Part shown: positions 24,774-32,118 of the stretch, piece by piece | How positions within the stretch are numbered: position 1 is the first letter of the stretch | How the letters are laid out: each line of letters opens with the position of its first letter | Source: an uncultured Methanomicrobiales archaeon | GTDB lineage: Archaea; Halobacteriota; Methanomicrobia; Methanomicrobiales; Methanospirillaceae | DNA: 32,118 bases | Assembly: GCA_903819595.1 (NCBI GenBank) | Contig: CAIJED010000151.1 | Span: 1 to 32,118 of the forward strand | Reading direction: 5' to 3' | Made by a program: the position numbers and the translations under genes | The notes under the pieces: generated by a model | The model's input: the letters and a program-made list of their open reading frames with translations, nothing else | Databases searched by the model: none | Told to the model about the DNA's origin: nothing

Positions 24774-25778
24774 TTAGTATTTTCCGCCCCCCATTCCAAG
24801 AGTCTTTAATACCGTTGCGGTCCCGGAGGATTCGGAAGGAGAGGTCGGGGAACCGGTGTCGCCAAAACCACCGATAATGTTCACCACGCTCTGGCCTGAC
24901 GGAACGATAATCTTCGTATTCTTTTCAAGGCAGGCCTGGGTTACTTCCAGTTGTTTTAATATCTGTGCATTTTCTATGAAATATTTATTCGCAGCCTCGT
25001 TTACAAGCCGAATTGACTCTGCCTTCCCTTCTGCTTCCAGGATTGTTGCCTGCCTGATTCCTTCTGCCTGCTTGATCGCGGCACGCCGCTGTCCATCGGC
25101 ATTGGTCTCAGTAGCTGTTGCAAAATCAATTGCGGCAACTTTCTCATTGAGGGCTTTCACCACCTTGTTCATGGTTTCCTGCACGTCGGGAGGTGGCTGG
25201 ATCTCTTTTAATTCTGCACGGACTATGTCGATACCCCACAATGCAGTCTCTTTTTTAAGCGCTTCTGCGAGGTTGTTATTGATGGTGTTTCGTTCACTGT
25301 TGGCAGTTTTTAAGGTCATTCCACCGATGATGTTACGGAGCGTTGTACGTGCGAGCGATACGATCTGGTACTCGTAGTTGAACACGTAATACTGGGATGC
25401 CTTCACATGCACTTCGTCTTCCTTTACTTTAAAGTAAATCTGGGCATCGACGAAGGCGTTCAGGTTATCACTGGTGATGATCTCCTGCCGGTCAACATTG
25501 ACGAGCTTTTCCGTGATATTAACCGAATACAGTTTCTGGATACCGGGGACGATCCAGTACAGACCTGGCCCGCCATACCGCTGGTACTTTCCGAGGAACT
25601 CGATAAGGATCCGGTGGGTCGGTCGCACAATCCTTACGCCAATAAGGATATAACCCGCAATCAGGCCCACAACTACTGCCCACAACAATGAAGTTGTTGT
25701 AATATATATCAGAATTCCCACTACAATTGCACCGGTTATAGCCATTGCGCTATTGCCGGTAAGAGTTTCATTCGCCAT
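24774..25778 (-). CDS. Stomatin/prohibitin-like SPFH (band 7) membrane protein
   Basis: This is a 334-residue protein anchored by two adjacent N-terminal hydrophobic segments (about 11-30 and 32-50). The SPFH domain follows, beginning IEFLGKYQRYGGPGLYWIVPG, with VNITEKLVNVDRQEIITSDN and a helix of small and charged repeats (AIKQAEGIRQATILEAEGKAES) that forms the coiled coil of oligomers. The tail is Gly/Ser-rich and ends GMGGGKY. Such proteins form rings or microdomains and often regulate membrane proteases; no NfeD or protease gene is adjacent. A minus-strand agtatactat box near 25806-25815 lies about 30 nt ahead of ATG 25778. Confidence 0.92.
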   Translation of the reverse strand: MANETLTGNSAMAITGAIVVGILIYITTTSLLWAVVVGLIAGYILIGVRIVRPTHRILIEFLGKYQRYGGPGLYWIVPGIQKLYSVNITEKLVNVDRQEIITSDNLNAFVDAQIYFKVKEDEVHVKASQYYVFNYEYQIVSLARTTLRNIIGGMTLKTANSERNTINNNLAEALKKETALWGIDIVRAELKEIQPPPDVQETMNKVVKALNEKVAAIDFATATETNADGQRRAAIKQAEGIRQATILEAEGKAESIRLVNEAANKYFIENAQILKQLEVTQACLEKNTKIIVPSGQSVVNIIGGFGDTGSPTSPSESSGTATVLKTLGMGGGKY

Positions 25779-25997
25779 AATGTATCATTCCAGTTATCTG
25801 ACACCATAGTATACTAACTTCCCTACCTTATTTGCACAGGGTCCGGCAGGTAAATAATAACGACGGTTACCCAGGGTCTCAGTACCTGACCAGATCTCCC
25901 TTGCAGGACAATAAAGGCCAGGATGTATTCGCCTTGGGCGGATCAATTTCTGAAGAAGATATTATACAATCAGGAACAGACAAAAAAAGGAGACAAT

Positions 25998-26597
25998 ATG
26001 AGACCGTTTGATTCTAAAATAATCGGGTCTGTTGCATGCATCGTGCTTGCACTCCTCCTGTTTGTGGCAATACCGGTGTCCGCTGCAGAGAATGACACAC
26101 CCATCATGATGTCAGGACAGAACATCGATGCCATCAACGCCTATAACAATGGCTCCGATCTTGCTTCGCAGGGGAAATTCCAGGAGGCCCTTGTCGAAAC
26201 TGAAAAAGCACTGTCAATCCAGCCAAATTTTACATTGGCACTTACACAAAAAGCGGGAATACTCAATGTTATGGAAAACTACCAGGAGGCCCTAAATGCC
26301 ACCGATGCGGCGATTGCAGGAAACGCAAATATCAGTGAAGCCTGGGTCAACCGGGCAGACGCCCTGGTCCACCTGGGAAGGTACCAGGACGCGATAGATT
26401 CCTCGAACCGTGCGCTGGCAATCGACCCCACGATGGATGCAGCAAAAAACACCAAACTGCTGGCAACCAAACTGCTTGCGAACAGCGCATCAGCCTCGCC
26501 TGTCCCAACGACCAAAGCACCGGCATCCCTGGTACCGGTAATCAGTGCACTGGCTGTCGCCGGCTGTGTTGCAGGATACCGGAAATTCAGAAAATAA
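25998..26597 (+). CDS. Exported TPR protein with C-terminal membrane anchor
   Basis: This is a 199-residue protein. The signal peptide (about 1-29) ends IPVSAAEN. Two to three tetratricopeptide repeats cover about residues 45-155 (NNGSDLASQGKFQEALVETE, QEALNATDAAIAGNANISEA, ALVHLGRYQDAIDSSNRALA), so it probably docks protein partners outside the cell membrane. A Ser/Pro/Thr linker (SASPVPTTKAPAS) is followed by a hydrophobic segment and a basic end YRKFRK. This tripartite tail resembles archaeal surface sorting signals, though no known consensus such as PGF is seen. ATG 25998 is fixed by an aaggag site 7 nt upstream; the longer frame from 25923 is rejected. Confidence 0.88.
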   Translation: MRPFDSKIIGSVACIVLALLLFVAIPVSAAENDTPIMMSGQNIDAINAYNNGSDLASQGKFQEALVETEKALSIQPNFTLALTQKAGILNVMENYQEALNATDAAIAGNANISEAWVNRADALVHLGRYQDAIDSSNRALAIDPTMDAAKNTKLLATKLLANSASASPVPTTKAPASLVPVISALAVAGCVAGYRKFRK

Positions 26598-26606
26598 TTA
26601 TTCCGG

Positions 26607-26612
26607 TTTTTT
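26607..26612 (+). terminator. Oligo-T terminator of the TPR gene
   Basis: A T6 run begins 10 nt after the stop codon of the TPR protein gene. Confidence 0.45.
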
Positions 26613-26700
26613 ATTAAGATACAGTGAACTGCGATGTGATAAAAATCAGGATAGATCCAAATCCCCATCGCAGCACACCTCATTCGTGGTTCAATTCCTG

Positions 26701-26710
26701 TTTTTAAAAA
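26701..26710. terminator. Two-way T/A tract between convergent genes
   Basis: TTTTTAAAAA gives a T5 run on both strands, about 30 nt beyond the stop of the leftward Ntn hydrolase gene. Confidence 0.35.
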
Positions 26711-26739
26711 TAGATAAGGGGTGCACTTCCCCACCCGGA

Positions 26740-27969
26740 TCACCTGCCGAACAGCGGGCCCAGTTCGACCTTCTGCCAGCCCTTTTCCATCACCTTCATC
26801 CAGAGTGTCCTTGTATCGGGTTGGAAGACCACTTGGTGATTAGAAGAGAACCGCATATCCGGATAACTGCTGAAGAGGACCGAATGCATAAACGTCGCCC
26901 CGCCGTCCTCCCATCGGACATCGCGGATCTGCATCATCCTTGCGGCATCGATTGATCCCCTGGCCTCTCCTGCCTGCCTGAGGAGATTGTCGTAGCGGGA
27001 GACCGAGTGGTCGGCGGGTGGCGTGGAGAGGTTCCAGGCCGGGTCCATGAAATGGTTCGCCGCTGCGATGACCCCGTCACCGGTCCTTGGTCTCGCCGTA
27101 CCGGCCATCACCTCGTAGACATACGCCTTCCCGGGTCCGGCGATATCCACGATCCAGGGGACATCCGGGCGGGCTCCCAGAATGCCTGCCTGGAGCCCGT
27201 CGAGGTCCGAGTAATCGAGCATGAACCGGAAGAATTCTGCGATCAGGTCGGGACGGGGGATCCCATCGCCTCCAGCTTCGGAAGTACCCGAATTGTCGTC
27301 CGCGATAAACAGCCCTTTGCTGTTCATAAGGGTCTCGGGCCGCATCCCGGTGGGGCCGAATGTGGCCACCGCATTACTGCCGTCAGCCGGACGGTACACG
27401 GCCAGGACATACCACTTGTTGAACGGAGAGCCGAGCGAATCGTCCAGGTCCCAGTTACGGGAAGCAATCACCGAGCCATCCGTCGTGTAATTCCCCCACA
27501 CGGCCAGGTACGAGCAGGATGCATTGGCCTGGGGCAAGATAATGGAGTAGATCAAGCCATTGTAAATGAGGAGAATATCCTCAGGCTGCAGGCCCGAGGT
27601 CTCTGCCATGCCGCTGAAGATCTCCTTCTGTCGCTGGGGGTACAGGTACGCTGCCTCCCGCGACATGTTCCGCAACTGCTCCTGCGAATACCCCCCCTTT
27701 GCAAACCTGGAGAGGAGGAACTGGTACTCCTCGTTCAACTCAATCTTCATCAGGCCGCCGTACTGCCGGCCCATTTCGCGGTAGGTGCCGGAGAGGACGA
27801 TGACCGGGTAGTCGCCTGCTGAGAACCGCTGCCCGCATTCGAACGAGGAAACGGGAACAAGATCTGTCGTAACGGGTGTACTGAAGAGAGATGTGGGCAA
27901 CTGGATTTGAAGGGCTGCAACGGTACCGGTCAGGAGACAGAGGAGAAGTATGACGGTAGTGAGTTTCAT
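26740..27969 (-). CDS. Exported Ntn hydrolase, acyltransferase/amidase (C45/choloylglycine-hydrolase-like)
   Basis: This is a 409-residue protein with a signal peptide (MKLTTVILLLCLLTGTVAAL). The core begins GTYREMGRQYGGLMK, a pattern of the C45 acyl-CoA:6-aminopenicillanate acyltransferase/phospholipase-B-like group. The expected self-cleavage and nucleophile is Cys152 in NASCSYLAVWG, followed by TTDGSVIASRNWDLD. Further Ntn-fold parts are SKGLFIADDNSG and GVIAAANHF. Such enzymes hydrolyse or transfer amide-linked acyl groups; the substrate is unknown. ATG 27969 starts the signal peptide; the longer frame to 28071 does not fit. It is divergent from the serine hydrolase gene. Confidence 0.85.
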   Translation of the reverse strand: MKLTTVILLLCLLTGTVAALQIQLPTSLFSTPVTTDLVPVSSFECGQRFSAGDYPVIVLSGTYREMGRQYGGLMKIELNEEYQFLLSRFAKGGYSQEQLRNMSREAAYLYPQRQKEIFSGMAETSGLQPEDILLIYNGLIYSIILPQANASCSYLAVWGNYTTDGSVIASRNWDLDDSLGSPFNKWYVLAVYRPADGSNAVATFGPTGMRPETLMNSKGLFIADDNSGTSEAGGDGIPRPDLIAEFFRFMLDYSDLDGLQAGILGARPDVPWIVDIAGPGKAYVYEVMAGTARPRTGDGVIAAANHFMDPAWNLSTPPADHSVSRYDNLLRQAGEARGSIDAARMMQIRDVRWEDGGATFMHSVLFSSYPDMRFSSNHQVVFQPDTRTLWMKVMEKGWQKVELGPLFGR

Positions 27970-28346
27970 ACACGTCCTGATAATTTTCTCACGATAAAAC
28001 TTTCTAAATAATGATACGAAGATAATTTTTATTTTAGGTCCTAAATCAGTATTTCCCGCCATAAACCTCAAAATTGATGAATTTTCCTTTCTCCGGACCA
28101 GTATGCAGTTGCATTGTCACAGGTGACCGGGACCGGCTGGATCCCAGGGAAAATAACGGGAGCCGGAGGAGCGCGAGCGCGGATTCACCCTCAGTTCAGA
28201 ATGAGAAGGCCTCCGGCGGGCCTTTTCCGGGCACGTCCCTCACAGAAAACGGTTCACCGTTGAAAACAGTTGCCTGACAATTAAATCGAAAGAATAAAGT
28301 GGATGAACTTTGATCGTTTTATCAAAACCAGAAGGAATGAGGTACC
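27970..28346. other. Divergent intergenic region with a long inverted repeat
   Basis: About 377 bp has no convincing gene. It holds the promoters of the Ntn hydrolase and the serine hydrolase (TATA-like gttttatc near 28315-28322). There is an exact 8-bp inverted repeat GCCGGAGG (28162-28169) / CCTCCGGC (28210-28217) enclosing 40 nt. The GC content of that middle part is visibly higher than its surroundings. Confidence 0.45.
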
Positions 28347-29930
28347 ATTCCTGACTACCGCCTTATTTTTGTCATTATCGCCGGACTAATCTGCCTTACC
28401 CTCGTCGCCGGCTGTGTCTCGTCCCCGGCAGGCATGCCGGCCGTGACCCCGATGGCCACCGCTGCAGGAACCGCCGGTGTTCAGAATATCAGCGCCATCA
28501 TACCGCAGTTCGACAGTTATGCTGAACAGACCTTCAACAGGAGTAGTGTGCCAGGCATGGCGGTTGCCATCGTGAAGAACGACACTGTCGTCTACCTCCG
28601 GTGTTTTGGCGTGAAGAACATCACGACCCGCGAACCGGTCACCCCCGATACCCGTTTCCAGCTCGCGTCGATCTCGAAAACCTTCACTGCGACAACAATC
28701 GCATCCATGGTCGGGAACGGGGAATTGTCATGGGACGACCGGATCGTTGCCCTGAACCCGGATTTCCAGCTCTCGGATCCCTGGGTAACGGAGCATGTCA
28801 CGATCCGGGACCTCCTCACCCACCGGTCCGGTCTTCCGGCATATGGAGGTGATGAACTCCAAGACAACTTCGGGTACAACCGGTCGGAGATTTTCCACAG
28901 GCTCCGGTACCTGGGATTGACCGGTGAGTTCCGTTCATCCTACGCCTACTCGAATATCGGGATCACGTTGGCGGCAGAAGCTGCTGGGAAGAAAGCAAAA
29001 AAAACCTGGGAGGACCTGGTTACCGGGAGGGTTTTTGTCCCGGCCGGGATGTATAACACGAGCGCCCGGTTTGCTGATTTTGCTACATCAGCGGACCACG
29101 CGGACACGTACCCGACCGTAAACGGGACGTCTGTTCCCGGACCGCTCCAGGATGACGACGTGTGCAGCCCCGCAGGTGGCGTGAGCTCGACGATCAATGA
29201 CATGACCCGGTATGCCCGGCTCCAGCTGAATGACGGGAGTATCGACGGCAGGCAGGTCGTCAATGCGAGCGCCCTCCGCGACACGCACACGCCCCAGAAC
29301 ATCATGAAATACACCGGTACCAGCATAACGTTATACGACCTGGGCTGGGAGACCGTCTACGAGGGCGGACACAGGCAGTTCGAGCACGGCGGTGACTTTT
29401 CCAACGGGGTCTCGACCTCTATCACCCTCTATCCTGAAGAGAACATGAGTGTCATTGTCCTGACGAATAGTTTCCCCAACGGGCAGGCCCTCAAAAAGGC
29501 GGTGACAATGGGATGGACCGACCTGACCTACACAGGTGTAGTCCAGAAGGACTGGTATGCCATAATCGATCAGCAGCTGACCGCGGCGCTGAAACCAGGC
29601 GTTTCGGTCATCAACCCCTTTGAGGCAATGCCCCCCGCTCCGGCCGATGCAAAACCTCCCAAGCCCTTTACTACCTACAACGGGTCATATACGCAGGACT
29701 ATTATGGCACTATCCACATTGTCCCGAACGCAACGGGGCTTCTCGTCTATCCCGGTCATTCTTCAACGCCCCTGTTCCTCGTGCCGTATGATGAGGATAC
29801 GTTCCGCGAGATCGAATCCGGCACTGCCGTAAAGTTCACGTTCGGCAGCAAAGGGAATGACGACCATGTCTGGATCAACTACTTCGAGAGCCCCGGACGC
29901 AACGGGACGTTTCTCCGGGTCTCCTCCTGA
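28347..29930 (+). CDS. Beta-lactamase-fold serine hydrolase lipoprotein with unclear start
   Basis: This is a class C beta-lactamase/esterase-type serine hydrolase. Numbered from the first ATG (28434), the catalytic motifs are SISK (Ser79, Lys82), YSN (Tyr172) and HGG (318-320), all intact; a C-terminal domain of about 110 residues follows. In the same frame ahead of that ATG, codons from about 28353 encode DYRLIFVIIAGLICLTLVAGC, a perfect lipoprotein signal, so the true protein begins earlier. No ATG, GTG or TTG precedes it in frame; the preceding in-frame stop is TGA 28338-28340. An ATT at 28347 after a gaggt site is a possible start. The alternative is a frameshift from ATG 28337. The substrate may be a peptide, ester or beta-lactam. 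Confidence 0.9.
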   Translation: MPDYRLIFVIIAGLICLTLVAGCVSSPAGMPAVTPMATAAGTAGVQNISAIIPQFDSYAEQTFNRSSVPGMAVAIVKNDTVVYLRCFGVKNITTREPVTPDTRFQLASISKTFTATTIASMVGNGELSWDDRIVALNPDFQLSDPWVTEHVTIRDLLTHRSGLPAYGGDELQDNFGYNRSEIFHRLRYLGLTGEFRSSYAYSNIGITLAAEAAGKKAKKTWEDLVTGRVFVPAGMYNTSARFADFATSADHADTYPTVNGTSVPGPLQDDDVCSPAGGVSSTINDMTRYARLQLNDGSIDGRQVVNASALRDTHTPQNIMKYTGTSITLYDLGWETVYEGGHRQFEHGGDFSNGVSTSITLYPEENMSVIVLTNSFPNGQALKKAVTMGWTDLTYTGVVQKDWYAIIDQQLTAALKPGVSVINPFEAMPPAPADAKPPKPFTTYNGSYTQDYYGTIHIVPNATGLLVYPGHSSTPLFLVPYDEDTFREIESGTAVKFTFGSKGNDDHVWINYFESPGRNGTFLRVSS

Positions 29931-30073
29931 TTTTTGAAAAGGCTTAATGCCTCCAGAGAATCCGGCTTGCAGAAGAAACCGATGGGATCTCCGACCGGTG
30001 TTTTTCGAATGGTTTCACGTATCAACGGCCGGAACAGACGGTACGTCAAAGATTTATCGGATATTGTACATGC

Positions 30074-30089
30074 AAAGAAAAAAGAAGAA
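30074..30089 (-). terminator. T-rich terminator of the M23 peptidase gene
   Basis: The plus strand reads aaagaaaaaagaagaa directly before the stop codon, so the leftward transcript has a pyrimidine tract with a T6 core immediately after its stop. Confidence 0.45.
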
Positions 30090-31265
30090 TCAGGGGAAGG
30101 TGATGACCACGTCGTTCTCCATGAGCCGGTTCACCTGGGGGATCGGCGTGTCAAAGGAGATTTCGCTGATGGTGTCCTCGTCGAACCTGCCGGTCACATT
30201 GAACGAGCGGTACACGATTGGATAACCCTCGGCGCCCAGGAATGACGGCCTCCCGGTAACGACCTGGAAGTGGAGGTGCGGGGCATCGGTGTTGCCGGTA
30301 TTGCCCATCAGTCCGATCACCTGCCCTTCCGTCACATTGTCTCCCACCTTCACCCGGACCGAGCCGTTGACCATATGGGCATAGCAGGCATACTTCCCGT
30401 TCCCGAGATCGATGACCACGTTGTTGCCGGCGGCTGTCGCGACATTCACCGGGGGTTTCTCCGTGGTGATCTCGATGTCCTTTTCACCGTCGTGGACAAA
30501 CATGACCGTCCCGTTGCCGACCGCATACAGCTCCTTCCCGAACCCGAAGTAATCGCGGGCGATTGTCCCATCTCCGGTAAAGGCCGTTCCGGTTGCCGGA
30601 TCCAGGTAGATGTAATCCTGTGCGTAGCGCTGGGGAACACGGGTCACACCGGACATCGTGATCTGGGAGGTGACATGGTGGACCATGGGCGCGGTCGTCT
30701 CCATGATGGCCCAGCCCGGGCCTTTGACCGGGGAGCCGACAACGACCGGTGAGAGGTCCTTCCGTACGGTTACATTGCCGCCCGTGATGACCAACGGGGG
30801 AAGCCCTTGCGCAGTCCGATTCAGGGTGACCCGGTGCGTGAGCCGGTCCGGCACGGCATTCGGGCTGACTACAAACCAGATGGAGATACGGGGGTTGGAA
30901 AGTTTTCCCGTTCCGTTCTGCAATTCGGACACTGTCGGCGACGGGACAGAGGCCGGGTAGGAAGTCTTTGCAAGCACGGATGCATTCGGCGTATAGAGGA
31001 CAGTTCCCGTTGCCGCGTCGATGACCTCGACCTTCTCCGGCTTAAAGGTCATGTTGCCGGCGCCCAAAAACTCGAGTTCGTAGGCAATGTTGATGCCGTT
31101 CATACTCTCGACGGGGATCGGTTCGAACGGGACAATCATCGTGATATTCGGTGCCGGGGCGGTCTGCTGCTGCCCGGCGGGGACCTGTGCGGACTGGGTA
31201 CATCCTGCAGCGAGTATGAGTACGATCACAAGAGTGAATATAATAACAGCGTTCTTGATGGACAT
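30090..31265 (-). CDS. M23-family metallopeptidase lipoprotein
   Basis: This is a 391-residue protein with a signal peptide and lipobox LAAGC (Cys22), so it is predicted to be lipid-anchored outside. Residues about 40-180 form an N-terminal beta-rich domain of unknown role. Residues about 205-340 form the LytM/M23 fold: QRYAQDYIYLDPATG (Asp217), YACYAHMVNGSVRVKVGDN (His297), GQVIGLMGNTGN and the metal motif HLHF (His330, His332). The first metal ligand His of the usual HxnD motif is not seen; QRYAQD stands there, as in some M23 relatives. Bacterial members cut peptidoglycan cross-links, which archaea do not make. A TATA box lies about 26 nt ahead of ATG 31265. Confidence 0.88.
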   Translation of the reverse strand: MSIKNAVIIFTLVIVLILAAGCTQSAQVPAGQQQTAPAPNITMIVPFEPIPVESMNGINIAYELEFLGAGNMTFKPEKVEVIDAATGTVLYTPNASVLAKTSYPASVPSPTVSELQNGTGKLSNPRISIWFVVSPNAVPDRLTHRVTLNRTAQGLPPLVITGGNVTVRKDLSPVVVGSPVKGPGWAIMETTAPMVHHVTSQITMSGVTRVPQRYAQDYIYLDPATGTAFTGDGTIARDYFGFGKELYAVGNGTVMFVHDGEKDIEITTEKPPVNVATAAGNNVVIDLGNGKYACYAHMVNGSVRVKVGDNVTEGQVIGLMGNTGNTDAPHLHFQVVTGRPSFLGAEGYPIVYRSFNVTGRFDEDTISEISFDTPIPQVNRLMENDVVITFP

Positions 31266-31285
31266 AATAGAAACATCTCGTAATT

Positions 31286-31297
31286 ATTTTTATAAAC
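31286..31297 (-). promoter_or_regulatory. TATA box of the M23 peptidase gene
   Basis: On the minus strand GTTTATAAAAAT is centred about 26 nt before ATG 31265, so the mRNA is probably leaderless or nearly so. Confidence 0.55.
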
Positions 31298-31391
31298 AAT
31301 AAAGTATGCGATTTACATTTTACTGGTGAAAAACCGAGCATCTTCAAAACAACCGCAGGGACCGGGATCTCCACAAGGCTTTCTTCAGGCA

Positions 31392-31706
31392 TCACTCATC
31401 GATCCTCTCTATCCGGAAAATGACGGGCCTGACACCATCGGTACAACATCCGATCATCATCCTGTCGTCCTTCATCCAGCCTTCAAAAAGCCCGTGCGAG
31501 AAATTTCCGCCGGTGAGCAGTGCTGCGACCATCGGATGGATATCCCGCCATGCCCAGTCACAGAAATTCCCGGGCTTTGCGAGGTCACAGGTAAACTCCT
31601 GTCCCACCTCAAAGCACGGGCAGGGAGTGACCTTGTTAATACAATACTCTTCTGCAAGTTCCGGGTTGATCGTCTTCTTCATCACGGTAATTTTACACCT
31701 GGGCAT
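31392..31706 (-). CDS. TIGR04076-family Cys-rich small protein
   Basis: This is a 104-residue cytoplasmic protein matching, from memory, TIGR04076: start KITVMKKTINPELAEEYC, then CPCFEVGQEFTCD, FCDWAWRDIHPMVAAL and CCTDGVRPVIFRIERI. The function of this family is unknown. Seven Cys residues are present, including a CC pair, which suggests metal or redox chemistry. A strong GGAGG site precedes ATG 31706 by 4 nt. Upstream on the same strand, 149 nt away, is another Cys-rich small gene. Confidence 0.85.
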   Translation of the reverse strand: MPRCKITVMKKTINPELAEEYCINKVTPCPCFEVGQEFTCDLAKPGNFCDWAWRDIHPMVAALLTGGNFSHGLFEGWMKDDRMMIGCCTDGVRPVIFRIERIDE

Positions 31707-31855
31707 ACAACCTCCGATCCTGGGTTATTCGTTCCAATCACACATTTCCGGTACTATCCGGCGGGTTGATAACTCTGCCCCTGTTCTCCGGGGAACTCCC
31801 TCATGCTCCTGGGGATTGTACGATACACAGTGATGCAACCGAAGGACGGATCGAG

Positions 31856-32118
31856 TTATTTCCTGCTCCTGAGTTCTGTTTCCATCGCCGCAAGACACGC
31901 GGTTACTTCCGCATCGTTCATGTTCGGGTCCTCCCTGAGGCGGTTGAACCGCTCGCACATCAGGTCGGGGCATTTGCCGCAGTGCGGTAACTTCCGATCA
32001 TTAGTACAACACTCGTAGATCGCACAGCGGTCAATGTCGATAAACGCTGTCCAGAATGGTTTCCCTTCTGTCTCCCCGCACCCGGGGCACTCCGTCCCGT
32101 GGTGGTCGCAGGTGCAGA
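31856..32118 (-). CDS. DUF3795-like Cys-rich protein, N-terminus cut by window edge
   Basis: This open frame runs into the right edge and stops at TAA 31856-31858; 87 codons are visible. It reads CTCDHHGTECPGCGE, then IDRCAIYECCTND, PHCGKCPDLMCERFNRL and a C-terminal helix ending ELRSRK. The spacing of the Cys groups is that of DUF3795, a probable zinc or iron-sulfur small domain found in methanogens and anaerobes. The start codon lies outside the window. The function is unknown. Confidence 0.7.
   Translation of the reverse strand, partial: CTCDHHGTECPGCGETEGKPFWTAFIDIDRCAIYECCTNDRKLPHCGKCPDLMCERFNRLREDPNMNDAEVTACLAAMETELRSRK

Noticed and set aside
27007-27822. 271-codon frame antisense to the Ntn hydrolase gene
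   Set aside because: It is a shadow frame in GC-rich coding DNA with low-complexity composition and no motif.
30432-30441. GGCTGTCGC sequence like the MITE end
   Set aside because: It is inside the conserved M23 coding region, matches only nine bases and has no inverted partner nearby.
1-32118. CRISPR arrays, prophage or conjugative genes
   Set aside because: No regularly spaced direct repeats, cas-like genes, integrase, capsid or transfer proteins were seen on either strand.

Overview
The window looks like a chromosomal segment of a methanogenic archaeon, most likely of the order Methanomicrobiales. The evidence is the tail of a probable methenyl-tetrahydromethanopterin cyclohydrolase gene at the left edge, a methanogen-specific MsvR-type (wHTH + V4R) regulator, a short archaeal NifB, archaeal-type PheS/PheT/TrpS/EndA, a tRNA gene without an encoded CCA, TATA boxes about 25 nt ahead of start codons, and oligo-T terminators. 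The order-level assignment is an inference from protein character and medium base composition, not from a search.

Layout. 1-1.05 kb: mch tail, a small methyltransferase, tRNA-Val(TAC). 1.05-1.7 kb: no gene, but a 144-bp inverted-repeat element with a target duplication (MITE-like). 1.7-4.0 kb: divergent pair of an MsvR-like redox regulator and a DNA-binding-domain/PAS/histidine-kinase fusion. 4.0-8.7 kb: FKBP lipoprotein, nifB, nudC, a small lipoprotein and two unrecognised genes. 8.8-12 kb: 8-oxoguanine glycosylase, adenosylhomocysteinase-type hydrolase, hisF. 11.9-17.5 kb: a leftward tRNA-metabolism block, endA-trpS-pheS-pheT, whose last gene overlaps hisF tail to tail. 17.7-21.9 kb: two methyltransferases, a ketopantoate reductase and a KAS III-like protein with an altered active site. 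22.1-25.8 kb: a membrane LytS-type sensor/PP2C phosphatase, endonuclease IV and a stomatin-like SPFH protein. 26-31.3 kb: four exported proteins in a row (TPR protein with C-terminal anchor, Ntn hydrolase, beta-lactamase-fold serine hydrolase, M23 peptidase). 31.4 kb to the end: two small Cys-rich proteins (TIGR04076-like and a truncated DUF3795-like).

How it fits together. Most genes are single transcription units with their own promoter; the clear exception is trpS-pheS-pheT (1-nt gaps), probably with endA ahead of it. Base-excision repair is represented twice (ogg, nfo). No phage, CRISPR array or intact transposase is present. The parts worth a second look are the MITE-like element, the shared promoter element of the msvR/kinase pair, the degenerate ATP site of that kinase, the inverted repeat just ahead of the nifB TATA box, the KAS III-like protein with apparently exchanged His/Asn residues, and the run of predicted wall-active or amidohydrolase-like exported enzymes, one of which has no canonical start codon in front of its lipoprotein signal.
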